Positions 49,884 through 60,696 of a stretch of 64,000 nt of DNA are shown here, piece by piece. The position numbers were made by a program, and so were the translations under genes. The stretch's first letter is position 1. Every line of letters starts with the position of its first letter. Under the pieces are notes generated by a model that saw nothing but the letters and a program-made list of their open reading frames with translations, was not told the DNA's origin and made no database searches. The DNA comes from Phlebiopsis flavidoalba (Eukaryota; Basidiomycota; Agaricomycetes; Polyporales; Phanerochaetaceae): the NCBI GenBank assembly GCA_035772785.1, contig JAOCPU010000004.1:868001-932000 (forward strand). The letters run 5' to 3'.

Positions 49884-50947
49884 TGTGCGATTGGGAGGGA
49901 GAAGGAGATTGTTTGAAGAAAATACAATCTGGTAGGGTGGGGATGCAAGTTGCGGGGTGCGAACTGTGACTGGAATGGTCAACGGTGGAGTCAGTACACG
50001 CCGTATATATACGCGTGGTGGGTTGGTTGCCACTCGTCTGTTTATCACTTGAGTATCACGACTATAACCTGCTTTCAAATAAAAATCAAAGCTCGACTAA
50101 CCGTTCTTGCCTGGGTTGCTGTAATCTCTGATCACATGCTCGAGGCCGCGTTCTGAACACCTTCTTCCCAGAATCCCAGTGATGGAGTCCATCGTCTAGG
50201 ACCGAGGTTGACTGATTTATGAGGTGGTACGGTCCGCAGGTCTGGTAGCCTGCAATGTTCAACCAAATTCACCAAACAAAACTGTAAAGCGGAATGCTTA
50301 CGGGGCCCGGGGTAAAAGTGCGGAGGATTTTGTGGCGGTTGGAACCTTGTTTTTACGAGTCAAAGACAAAGTCAAAGCTAACCACATGGTAACTTAATGT
50401 AGTGCACTGAGGGGAAATCAGCATACGCGCTTATGATAATGCTGTGTCTGTGACAAGTCAGCAGCCATGGACATAGTTACTTCACCAAAGAAGTGTGATG
50501 CATGCTCCCCGGTTCGGTGTGTTGTCAGTGTCTTCCCCCGTGCAAGCACACGAACTCTACGAGGTTACCGAACATTAGGGGTCCACTCCATCCGAGGGAC
50601 AATGCATCACATCTACTCTTGAAAAGTTGGCCGAAGATGGGTCGTGTCGCAAAAAGAGTGCAGTGTCTCGTACATAGGAGACTAGAGTTATCTGAGTAGA
50701 GCCCAACTATAGCACCACGTGGCTGGTACAAGAAGCCGCTTCGGCTCTGCGGGCAACTCCCGGTGCCACGATATTTTTGGCAACTAGCTAGGATCAGTCC
50801 AAGAACAAGTCACAGTTCGCTCACCTAACGTTATCTATTTCTCGGCCATGGGAGATCTCGGGAACGTTCTCAAACTTGTGTCAGCAGCTGCTGAAATCTT
50901 CAGGCCAGTTATATGACCCCGACCTTTGCCGCTTTCACGGTAAGCGG
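49884..50947. other. Intergenic, 5' of the O-methyltransferase
   Basis: Includes the promoter of the O-methyltransferase. A minus-strand fragment at about 50180-50090 (MDSITGILGRRCSERGLEHV then IRDYSNPGKN) looks coding and ends at a GTTAGT donor-like site, but has no family and may be an upstream exon. Confidence 0.35.
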
Positions 50948-51355
50948 TACTGTAGTTTTTCGACCAAAGCGGACGTCACGCGTCACAGACCTCAGAGCAA
51001 CGATCTGTGCGAAGTGTCACAGGTCACAGAGGGGTTGTCCGGCTGTGACACCGCCTTTCGGTCGGGCCATCAATTTGTTGGCGCCTGCGCCGTGCGCCAG
51101 AGGGATAGTTCACAAATATATGTAGTTTTTCGTGACAGTAGAACAAAAGGAGTGCATTTTTTGAGATTTCTCGTGCATAAGCTCACACAGTATACACAAA
51201 ACTGTCTGCTTGAGGATCAAAAAACGTCACGTCCGGCTCACAATCCGGTCACCGTCACAGGTCACAGCAGCGCCTGGGCCGGTCGTCCGCTTCGGTTATT
51301 CATCGGTTTGTCACGGTCACAGGCCCGTCCGCTTGTGGTTCGAAAAACTACAGTA
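50948..51355. mobile_element. MITE with TA-flanked terminal inverted repeats
   Basis: The left end reads TACTGTAGTTTTTCG, ACCAAAGCGGAC; the right end, reversed, reads TACTGTAGTTTTTCG, AACCACAAGCGGAC. The arms match over about 27 bases with small gaps. If the outer TA on each side is the target duplication, this resembles Tc1/mariner-type non-autonomous elements of about 400 bases. Subterminal GTCACAGGTCACAG motifs occur near both ends in both orientations (about 50975-51050 and 51250-51322). There is no coding capacity for a transposase. Confidence 0.82.
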
Positions 51356-52149
51356 GTATCTTGATGTACTTATTTAGCACGTGAACTAGCCAGCGTTGAT
51401 CCTGCTAGAAGCAGCAATACATCTTGATAAACGGCTTAACAATGTCACAATTTACTACACCCTTCACGCAAACTAACAGATTGCATCTACTCATGTACTT
51501 AATTATAACACAAGCAGTACACAAGCGTTCCTGTCTTGTAGGGATAGTGGCGAGTAGCGGATACATGCGCTAGATTGTTTCTCCTGCTGTTGAAGCACCC
51601 CTCTCAATGAATCAATGAACGAGAGAAATATGCATATGCCATATTATGCAAAGTGCTGGTTTCAGACCACCAGTGTACAGGGCATGTTTATGGAGTAGAA
51701 AAGAATTATCATAGATCTGCTCAAACTAGCGCGGCACCCAGCTCAGACCCATTTCAGAGGTTGGTAATTGTTGTTGTTGTGACGGTGACTTCACCTCGCT
51801 TACTAGTGTCCTGCTTCTGAGGTGAGCCCTATCCGTTATGTGAGTCTGGCCCTACGGATAATAATAAAATGCGCTCACAATGTTTTCACAAGATGTGCCT
51901 ATAGTGCTAGACTGGCTTTCTAGCTGCTAGTAGAATACGCATGTGAATATCTGATGATATGCCAGTGGTGGCCGTTTTATTGCTTACATTAAAACCCGGT
52001 ACCGGTTACACTCCTCTCTAAACGTATAGCACCTCCAGGTTTGTATGCATGTTGAGGGAGCAATTGTTTGGTCCGCTTCATTCCCACGGCGGACAATAAT
52101 GGACAGCGGCACCATACACTAAAAAATAAGGTAACATTAGTTAGCTTAA
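51356..52149. other. Intergenic
   Basis: No gene recognised. Slightly AT-rich, with a short TGTTGTTGTTGT run near 51769. Confidence 0.4.
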
Positions 52150-53357
52150 TAATGCCAATTTAGGCGCACCAAACGAACGTACCCCGAATTGAGAGCTCCC
52201 ATTTCTGAGACAAGTTGTCCGGCATTAAAGTCAAGAAGATAAAGCACAAAAATTGTTAGAGTCGTTGCGCTCAAAACCGCGCCAGACTCTACGACCATCC
52301 AAATAGCTCCCTGTGTGATCCGTTGTGGAGGATGGTACCCTGGATAGTAGCAGTTTCATCACAATGAGACCAGTGGCGGTAACCTGCGTCACAAGTGAGA
52401 GAGAAAACATGCTGGTTAACCAGCGGACTGCAGCAAAAATGTCCACGGTGGAGCTTGTGCTCTGGGCCCTAATATGGCCGATTGCTGAGAATCCGGATAC
52501 TGGTTCATAAATCAGCATTAGGAAAGAATATATAAATTGCTGAGTGGGCATACTGGCTGTGCCAATCACAGTTGCAACCTGTCGGCAAACGGTCAGCAAG
52601 TACAACCACAACTCTCTACAACCTCAACATACATAAAATGCTGCAATATATTTGTTGTGACCCCAAACAATGTAGCAGCGCCACGCCTGGAGTGTATATA
52701 TCAGATTAAAACTCAAGAGCTTACGAAAAAGAAGATAGAACGTGAGGTATTATTTTCTGACACACCATAATGCCGTCTGCAGTGAAGTTCTATCACAGTC
52801 GAATGCCAAGCTCAGCCAGGTTACACATTTGAAGCGGAGCACCAACTCACGTTTATCATGTAGAAGAATAGTTGTGCTGCGTAGATCGCCGTTGAAGTAT
52901 TTGCGAAGTATATCGCTGAGCTTCCAGGCACATCTCCATGGCTAATAAATCCCTCCTTCAGAAATAGAAGGATTACAATGACATGAGCCGTTGCCATTGT
53001 AAGTTGGAAGGTGGCTATACTGAGAAGGAAACTTAGGAGAAACATTGGAGTGAGTTCAATGATGTGTGCAAGAATACCATCGTGATTAGTGCCGTACCGT
53101 CTCCTTGTATTCTTTGACTCGTCGAGCATTGTACGAGCGCAGTAGATGTAAAGAGGCGACGCTGCCCAACTTATCAGCAGCCCAGTAAACAAGACAAGTG
53201 TGATATAATACTTCAAGCCTATCGTATATAGCTCAATGTCAAGTATGAACAGGTGACACTTAATCTACACACCATAGAGGGGCCCTTCCAGCCACGAGTT
53301 CCAAGCAAAAGCAGTCCAAGGAGGAGTCAGATCATGTGGAAGTGGAGTTACAGACAT
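52150..53357 (-). CDS. Polytopic (seven-TM-like) membrane protein, divergent relative of the array
   Basis: ATG at 53355-53357 gives MSVTPLPHDLTPPWTAFAWN SWLEGPLYGV, then an intron (about 53265-53222), LKYYITLVLFTGLLISWA, a loop with ARTMLDESKNTRRR, ELTPMFLLSFLLSIATFQLT MATAHVIVIL (53060-52970), SAIYFANTSTAIYAAQLFFY MIN (52925-52860), and after introns VDIFAAVRWLTSMFSLSLVT QVTATGLIVMKL (52460-52350). In a shifted frame come GAIWMVVESGAVLSATTLTI FVLYLLDFNAGQLVSEMGAL (52310-52195). EGPLYG at the N-terminus and the VVESGA motif are hallmarks of Agaricomycete 7TM-like proteins of unknown function. The VESG motif parallels LLESGGFY of the plus-strand array, suggesting remote common ancestry. The C-terminal end is uncertain. 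It lies between array copies 3 and 4 on the opposite strand. Confidence 0.68.
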
Positions 53358-56300
53358 GGTCGATAAGTGCTGGTTGAATGGCAGATATGCAAACACCACG
53401 TTCTCGCTTATATAGTACCCTCATTCCATTATGTCCAAGGCTTGAGCAGCGGCTAAAAATGAAACGGGAGATGTGTGTTGAAGTATAACAATATCGCAAA
53501 ATGCCCGAGAGCCTAACTATAGCTACAAGATTGAGAAAGACCTTAAAAAGAGCTTCAAATTGTTGTGACACGGGTCCAACATTCAAGGAGCCAGCGGCCT
53601 CCCAGTAACTTTTACAACGCATTAGCTCGATGAACCAAATCGAAGGGTATCATATCAACCTGACCTAGAAACGCGGCTTCGCGTGTACTCGCGGCTGCTC
53701 CGATAGTCGAGGCTGCGGTGGACCTCAAAAATATCTAGTTGTTTGATGGCACAACGGACGCTATGGGTTGGCCGGAGCGTGCTACAAATGCATTAGACGA
53801 AGTTTTCCCAAATCTGCCTGGTATAAAGTGCGTATAAAGCTCTCACGTTAATGATTTACATGAACTGGGGAAGACAGCTTGAGAACTTCATGTCGCGAAA
53901 TGAACTGTTGCCGCTATCGACGCAGAGGATTCATTTGATCGCAATCAACACGAGTCTATCACACGAGGCGGATCACAGTGGAGCGGCCCATGGTGAATGT
54001 GTCTGCGTGACTTGCTACTCTTTAGAATAGAGGTCGATTTGGAGCGTCAGTCCCCTGTTGCTGGCCGTGATGAGATGCGGGAGGGGACTGAGAAACAAGT
54101 TCACCCTGGCTCCGCTGATGATGTACGCAAGTGTGTGAGACTGGCTGCATTGTTCCTGGGTATAAGCAGTGCCTATCAGCGTACTAAGTACCATGATAAT
54201 GACAAACCTCTCACGCATGCTTTGTTCATCGATTGAGATACCCCACAATCAAACAGATCCTTCTTTCTTTGTCGACAGGAACTCAGGAACAGGGTATCAT
54301 TTGCGGCCAACATGTACTCACGACAAAGGCTATTCGACCGTAGACGTAGTATCAAGTGAGAAGCCTAGAGCAATTTCGGACATGACTGAGCATACGTACA
54401 CTTTACCGTGGCATTGAACCCGAGTGAGTCTCGAGACAGTACAAGGACACGCGCGTTCAAGAGAAAGAGAATCAAAAGTATTGCTTCTACGAGAAGCGTA
54501 CAAGACAGTGTCAGTCATGCCGCCCTAAAAGTATCGTAGAGTACTGTTTTGCCCTCAGTCAATGATTCTACATGTCTAGCGGGTTCTCTTACCTGTAAGC
54601 TACCAGACTGGTAGGTATGATGCTCATCTCACAAGACGCGACCCCAACTGAGCGTGATGAAGTATGATAAGCGGGGCCCAAATCTAGCCAGAGGGCAGGA
54701 CCGTACAAAGATGAGGTTCGATTAATTAGACATGCTGGCATCAAGTTGTGTTGAAATGACGTACCAATATCAGCGGTCTACGTGTGACCACATCGGCTGC
54801 ATGGAGCAGATCTTGCGACCAGCTCATGTCTAAGCGCAAAGGCGCGGGTCGGAAGTATGATACTATCACAACGGTCACTCACATAAGATGTCGAGCGTTG
54901 GACAATGATCCCGGACTCGAAGTCATCCGCAAACGTTCGAAAGGCGGGCACGACTGTTTTGCGGCAACCCGCGCACAAAGCGTCACGGTCGGGCACGCTC
55001 TTCTGTAAACCGCGGCAGTTCATAGCTCTACCAAGGGGACAGGGCTTTGAGAGCTAGCCAAGCGGACGCAAATATAGAGACTAGTGACTTGAAGAGGGAC
55101 ATAGTTTACGCGCGTTCGAGACTCCTGATGTCAAGTCCGAGTGAAAGGGTCTGTTGAGAGATATGATGAGCGTACCTGCAAAACGGCCATAGGACGGGGG
55201 CAGGACGAGTTGTAGGGGTCGCTGATTGGCATAATGTCATGAATGCTCCGATTTCCCTAGCGAGAGCGAGAAGGAGAAAACAGCAGACGTGCTAGTCTCA
55301 CTGGTGAAGTTTCCTTTTCACAATCATCTGAGGCGCAATAGTGAGAGATGAATCGACGATGTGGCATGTAGGGTATATTGGACAGCGTCAGAAAGAAATG
55401 AGTGTGCTTGGGAGGGATGAGTCTCTGGAGGGGGCGCTGAGTTCGGACAAAGACGTCTGTTCAACGAGGGCTTCGGATGTGCCAAAATGTTCCTCCGAGG
55501 TGACTGTTAGTGTACGGAGGAGGTGCTTGTGATAAGATCCCACCCGTCTGAGTCTATCCTCTGTTTCGTCAAGCCTTGCTTGAACAAGTGTCTAGCTTGC
55601 AGTAGCTTTTGAGTAGGCTGAGCTCAGCGAGCCACTGCTCCCAGCGTCGCTGGGAACCCACGGCTGGCCGACTGGTCCCACGTCATACAAGCCTACACAT
55701 GCATCGAGATACCGATGTCAGAATTATATTTGTATTTCTGAAGCTTTCGAGTAAACAGGTCAAGGGAAACAGAACGTACGGATGAAAGTGAGTCGACAGC
55801 AACCCGGATGTAATGGGCAAGTATGTTGGTGTTGTCGTTCGACTCGGAGTGGCGGACGTGCCAAAGCCTCGGAAGGTGCCGGCGCCACGAAGGTGGCGTC
55901 TCTCACGGCGCCTTCGGCAGCTCGGCTTGGCGTGCGTCTCCTGCGGGCCTCCTGCGGGAGCCTCGGCCCTCGACGCGTCGTGCGCAAAACACGGCAAACT
56001 GCAGCCCGATATCGCCGATGCGGGGCATTCGAACGGTCTCCATGCGCTGCCGACTACAGAAGATCTGACGCGACAAAGACCGTTTCTCAACAAGTTGTCT
56101 GGATCCCCTCTGATGCTCACATCTATCAGTCGTCTTTCAGCGGGCCCCTGTCGGCCTCTCCACTCGTGGAGTTGTTCACAGCCAGGTTTACGCTCGTGTT
56201 CGGAACTCTTCACGGTCAAGGTCAGGAAATGAGAACTATCAACTCAGGTGCGCACATAAAACCTTTCAATCTCGCATCCATAGATCTGACTGCGACCCCG

Positions 56301-56524
56301 ATCTTTTACATCATAGCCTGCATGACGGTCTCCATGTACTACTGGCAGGTACATCATTGTGTAACTCACGAGTATGTGGACCATCCACATCGTACCAGTA
56401 TATCTCTTGCGCTGACGCTCGATGTTGTAGTGCGTCCTCGGGGGTCTACTTAAACACGTAGCGATCGCACCTGTGATTTCTCACACAGACGTGCTGGCTC
56501 ACCTCTCTACAAATCGTTCTCTCC
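53358..56524. other. Intergenic, no convincing gene
   Basis: Three kilobases without a recognised family. Minus-strand hydrophobic text at about 54215-54130 (MRERFVIIMVLSTLIGTAYT) could be a remnant membrane exon. A GC-rich island at 55840-56000 is coding-like on both strands but matches nothing I know. Small hairpins: CCCAGCG/TCGCTGGG at 55630-55645 and GAAGGTGCCG/CGGCGCCTTC at 55871-55912. A plus frame ending near 56347 with IFYIIACMTVSMYYW is hydrophobic and might be a decayed paralogue fragment. Confidence 0.4.
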
Positions 56525-57926
56525 ATGTCTGTGACAGTCAGTCGGCTTGGGTCCGCAATTGACGTTGTTGCCCAGTCTCTAGTATACGGTGTGTGAGCTA
56601 CACCATGGTTATCTCCGATGTGAGCACAAACCAAGCTACTTTGAAACACCAGGTCTTTTTTGGTCATAATTCCAATTGCAAACCATTCTTATCATGTGAG
56701 CCTTTTTTCGTCATGCTCTAGACATTTCCTTTGACCTGTACTTAGCAAGCAGGCGCGTGGTATGGAAATGGCGACTACGAACATACGTCATCATGGCTGG
56801 CCCTCATCTGGACGATGTTTTTTATATCCACCGGGCAGTGATCATATCTTTCGTAGTTCTCATCTCTAGAGTTCGCTCCCGTGCGTTATTACGAAACGAA
56901 ACCCCTCATCCTTGCGCAGGACATGATGATCGCGATTGCCAAAATAAACGTACGTTCAAGGTAGCATAATGCAGGAACACCATGTGCTAATGGACACAAG
57001 CTGGGTTGGCAGATGCGACTCTACTGTGGCGAGTCTGGTAATATGTAGGCAGGAGCGGAAAAGGTTAATATCCACGGCATGTCTGTCGTTGACAATCACC
57101 ACACAGTGATTCACGGACACTCCACTCTGGCAGAAGCTTAGTGGACGTCAACCGAGCCGTTCAGGTTTGCATCATTTGCTGACATATGCGTACGGCTTGC
57201 TTACGCTGATTCTGCCGTGGCGATTGGACTCCCAGCGACCATCTGGAAAGTGTCATCGATATCCTTCAAGTTGCAACCCTTTTTGTCTCCTTTATCACCA
57301 ATATCATCTCCACCGCGACCGTAGGATACCACGACACGGTAAGTCGCCTCTGCGTGACCATATGTCAGTTTGATCACCAATTTCTGCGAACAGAGTAAAC
57401 TGGCGAGCGATACTGCAAAGGCAGTGGCGGCGAATACATACCACAAAATTCAGCGCGTCCCGTGATTCTTCTCACTGAATCGGGTGTGATCTACACAACA
57501 TATGTGGTGCGTCCATACTATACTACCTCGTGTTTTTTTCTTGAACCCCCCACTGTATAGGCTATTTCGCTCGTCTGTACGTTCATTCGAGTCCCCACCG
57601 GAACAATCGGGGATGTGACCAATAGAGTTCTCGTTCACATAGCGGTGAGTACTACTCTACCAAGTGGATGAGCTTCCACAAACGTCGTCATGCGGTAGGG
57701 AGTCTACTCGATGGTCATCGTCACAATGGCTAGTCTACAAGGGACCGTCAATATTCACATGTTATCAAGTCAACGGCGTACGGATTTCAGTTGCCAATGC
57801 CAATCCGGCGTCGCAAACTGTCCCATCATTGGCATTCGCCCCACTTCTCGACATCACATAGGCTCGACATTTCATCTACGGGTGGCAGAATATCCGCAAC
57901 GCACACTAGACAAGACTCTCAATTAG
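56525..57926 (+). CDS. Polytopic membrane protein, array copy 4
   Basis: ATG at 56525 opens MSVTVSRLGSAIDVVAQSLV YG with a GTGTGT-like donor at about 56589. Acceptor ACCAG precedes GLFLVIIPIANHSYH (56653-56695). Then WKWRLRTYVIM followed in another frame by ALIWTMFF (56762-56826), ADATLLWRVW (about 57010-57040), RQERKRLISTACLSLTITTQ, DILQVATLFVSFITNIISTA TVGYHDT (57260-57340, one indel), ISLVCTFIRVPTGTIGDVTN RVLVHIA (57563-57642) with a GTGAGT intron, GVYSMVIVTMASLQGTVNIH MLSS (57699-57770) and a hydrophilic tail ending at TAG 57924-57926. Each element has a counterpart in copies 1-3 in the same order. It lies 11 kb from copy 3, separated by the O-methyltransferase, a MITE and an opposite-strand relative. 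I do not see a clean VLLLESGG segment; it may be lost in the 57480-57560 interval. Confidence 0.68.
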
Positions 57927-58569
57927 CTGGCTGAGCACATCCGAGTCGTTCGTTCGGCGCTTTCGGCTCTGCCCAAGTAGAGCTGATGAGCCCAGATCTG
58001 AGAAAGTGGTGGACATAGAAGATTGTAGCTTTGATCTGGTCGGGAAGCCGATCCTCAACTATGAAGAAGTATATTGTACTTTGAACCATTGTGAGCAAAG
58101 TTCACAGTGTTTTGTTCAACATGAAAAGAAAGATCATGTAAATAGCCATCGCCATACCTGCCAATTCGAAAATAGTCATCATATGGTGACTCAGAGCCTA
58201 AGCATACTATGTCGTTTTTGGGCGATAATGTAAGAATGTATAATAGCATATCTTCCCTACAGGGGCCTCTTACAAAGGACTGATATGCCCGAACCACAGC
58301 AATGCGGATGTATCGCCCCCTTAGTAAATTTTGACCTTTTACTATACGTCGTCCTGAGGTGGCAACACAGCATACACAAAGAGTCAATATATCATCTGTA
58401 TCAATTCTTTCCCAGTCCCCTCGGAAACGTACACTGTGGGTATACTATAGCCAGTTTATCGCCTTAGCAAAATTAAAATCCTCGTAATTCGAGACTGTCA
58501 TGCTGTCTTGAGTGCTTGATCGTGTGGTCACTTTTGTTCAATTTCCGAGCGTTCCGTCTTCCAATCGTC
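57927..58569. other. Intergenic between array copy 4 and TPT1
   Basis: No firm gene. Minus-strand hydrophobic text near 58185-58085 (MMTIFELAGMAMAIYMIFLF) could be a transmembrane remnant of another family member, but no family motif supports it. Confidence 0.35.
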
Positions 58570-59527
58570 AAGCTCATGGTCCGATCGAATCGACTACCCG
58601 TTGGAAAAATTCCGGCCGTAGTAGCCACTCGATCACCCTCTGTGAGAACAACACCGTTCGATGACAGGAAAAACTTGATTCCTGCTTCGAGAGCTCTTTG
58701 CACATCCACATATATGAGGATGTTCGCCGAAGAGCGCATGCCTATGGACGTCTAAGGGTTGAAAATCGCGATCGATCGCTGTCTGCGTATAAAAGCTCGT
58801 ACCGCTTATAAACGCCAGAGCCTGGAACACCCTGCGCGAGGTGTATGTGATTGCGTGTCATCTTGCTAAGGCCTTGTGTTTCTGGTCATATTAGTTCGCG
58901 GCGACGGGGTGAGAGCAGTGTATGTTTTACTTATGATACCCCATGCGGCTGTATTGGTACCATGTACCGAGCAAGCGATTCCAGTGGAATATCTGAGACC
59001 GACTGGATGGATTGCAGGGCCAACTTCACTGTCCTAGGAGGAAAATTCATTCTCGGCCACGTTGATCGGGAATGTAAGATTTTACCTTCAATGAATGACC
59101 TTGATTGGCTCTGATCCACCATATACCGCCTGAGAGGATTCAGACTCAGAATCCGGTTCTTCAATTAATGAAAAGCGATTCTTTGCGTCACGTGTGACAA
59201 GGTCTTGGATGGCTGCGAGGGTCATGTCTTGGAGCTTCGGTCTATCGAGCTACTTTCGAACAAACTCGATCTCATTTGCAAGAACGAAGAGCAAGAGCGC
59301 TTACCAAGTCTTGAACACGAGCGTAGCCATCTGGGCGGGAGTTGTAGTCCCTCTTGAGTAGCGCCGTGGCGGAGAATCCAAGACACTGTCTTAGAGAGAC
59401 GTACCTCGGGACTGTCATGCGGCAGTCCCCTCAGTTTTGCCAGATATTGCGCGGGTAGCACCCTTTTGATTTTTTTTTACTCTCCAACGTGGATTTCGGT
59501 TTCTCCTCTCGTTTTGGGTTTTTCCAT
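58570..59527 (-). CDS. TPT1: tRNA 2'-phosphotransferase (Tpt1/KptA)
   Basis: Removes the 2'-phosphate left by tRNA splicing ligation, using NAD+. The conserved core on the minus strand starts LPAQYLAKLRGLPHDSPEVR and LSKTVSWILRHGATQEGLQL (59455-59345), with the catalytic Arg-His pair in ILRHG. After introns and frame changes follow ALQSIQSVSDI, VHGTNTAAWG (about 58975-58945), SKMTRNHIHLAQG (about 58865-58830 in two frames), VISGTSFYTQTA, ANILIYVDVQRALEAGIKFF LSSNGVVLTEGD (58728-58635) and LRPEFFQRV near 58610-58580. All family motifs occur in order. The likely ATG is at 59525-59527 (MEKPKTRGETEIHVG), needing one indel near 59475; a GTG at 59459-59461 is not a plausible fungal start. The stop is approximate. 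Confidence 0.88.
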
Positions 59528-59724
59528 GCCGTTACAAAAGCGTGCGTGTGACGACCTCTTTGACTAGCCCTCCGGTCGGGCGAGGGTGGAAGGAAGCACG
59601 TGCGAACTGTGTATAATAAGGAGTAGGTCTAAGCATCAGATAGTCAGAAAAAAACGCACTAATGAGTTGAAGGTAGTGCTAAGGTTTATGGACGTCGTTT
59701 GTCAGAGTCCAGGGAGCAATAGCA

Positions 59725-59865
59725 AGCGCTTCGGCTTAACAGCCCTTTCCGCTGTTAACGCCGTCTGCCTTTGGGAGACTACGCGCTATCTCTGGCGACG
59801 CCGAAGGCCGAAGCGCTAGTCTCCCCCAAAGGCAGACGGCGTTAACAGCGGAAAGGGCTGTTAAG
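59725..59865. repeat. Nested palindrome with 46-48 base arms
   Basis: Left arm 59735-59780 (CTTAACAGCCCTTTCCGCTG, TTAACGCCGTCTGCC, TTTGGGAGACT) recurs inverted at 59818-59865, identical except for two extra C in the right arm. Each arm contains its own hairpin, TTAACAGC-7 bases-GCTGTTAA. Outside and inside, AGCGCTTCGGC (59725-59735) and GCCGAAGCGCT (59807-59817) form another inverted pair. It sits about 25 bases left of the next inverted-repeat element and may be a terminus of a larger mobile element or a cruciform-forming site. Confidence 0.85.
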
Positions 59866-59890
59866 CGTCTGCTTCCCCCTTTGCCAGCGT

Positions 59891-60696
59891 TTGCAGCAGT
59901 TACTGACTAGTTACTGACTAGTCAAAAAGTTACGGTTGTAACCTAATGACCCAGAGATGTAACCGTACACTAGGGGTTTTGCGGGTCCCGTCAGTAACTG
60001 AAGGACTGGCCAATAGGATTCTTAGGTTACTGATGGGTGACTGATGGCCCCCGATATGACCCCGCTGGAGCCTAACAGGGGACGTGTTTGGCGGACCACA
60101 GCTCACTTCCAGTATTTTGCAGCATAGGATACATTGAATATGTACATGAGTCATAAATACCATTGTCTGAGGTAGATTCACCCTCCGCCTCTCAATTCAA
60201 CATTCCACATGCGGCAAAATCCTCAGGCTCAGGACCTCATCAAGGCTACACATTCCCCATCCTTCCACTAAGCCTACCCAATACACACAATCAAAAGTCA
60301 ATACTTCAGAAGTGAGCTTTTACAGTCGCTGTCCGGCACTCTCGCGCACCAAATCTACATTCGACGCGGCGCCAACTCCGTTATTGCGGAGTGTGTAAAA
60401 TGGTAGATGTTTCGAGTCGGAGGGAGAGTGAAAAAAAGGAAAAAAACAAAACACTGCATAAATAGACATGCCAATCTCTCAATGTACCTAGCTGTAAGGT
60501 ATCGTTTACAAACGTGAGCAGCTCGCTGCAGCCTTGTTTCTTTGACTCTCGGGTGATGCCGCGGCAGGTCACGTGAAGGGTAACTGATGGACCCGTGGAA
60601 CCGCTAGTTAGTGACTGATCGCCAGGTACTGACTGGACGTAAACTAGTTACCTCAGTTACGTGTGTAACTGGATGACTCAGTCAGTAACTGTGCAA
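59891..60696. mobile_element. Inverted-repeat element with GTTACTGAC motifs (MITE-like)
   Basis: The left end TTGCAGCAGTTACTGACTAG (from 59891) and the right end reversed, TTGCACAGTTACTGACTGAG (from 60696), are inverted copies. GTTACTGAC/GTCAGTAAC variants repeat near both ends (59898-59925, 59989-60055; 60579-60690), a subterminal-repeat pattern typical of hAT- or Mutator-like MITEs. The internal part has no transposase. No certain target duplication seen. Confidence 0.68.
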
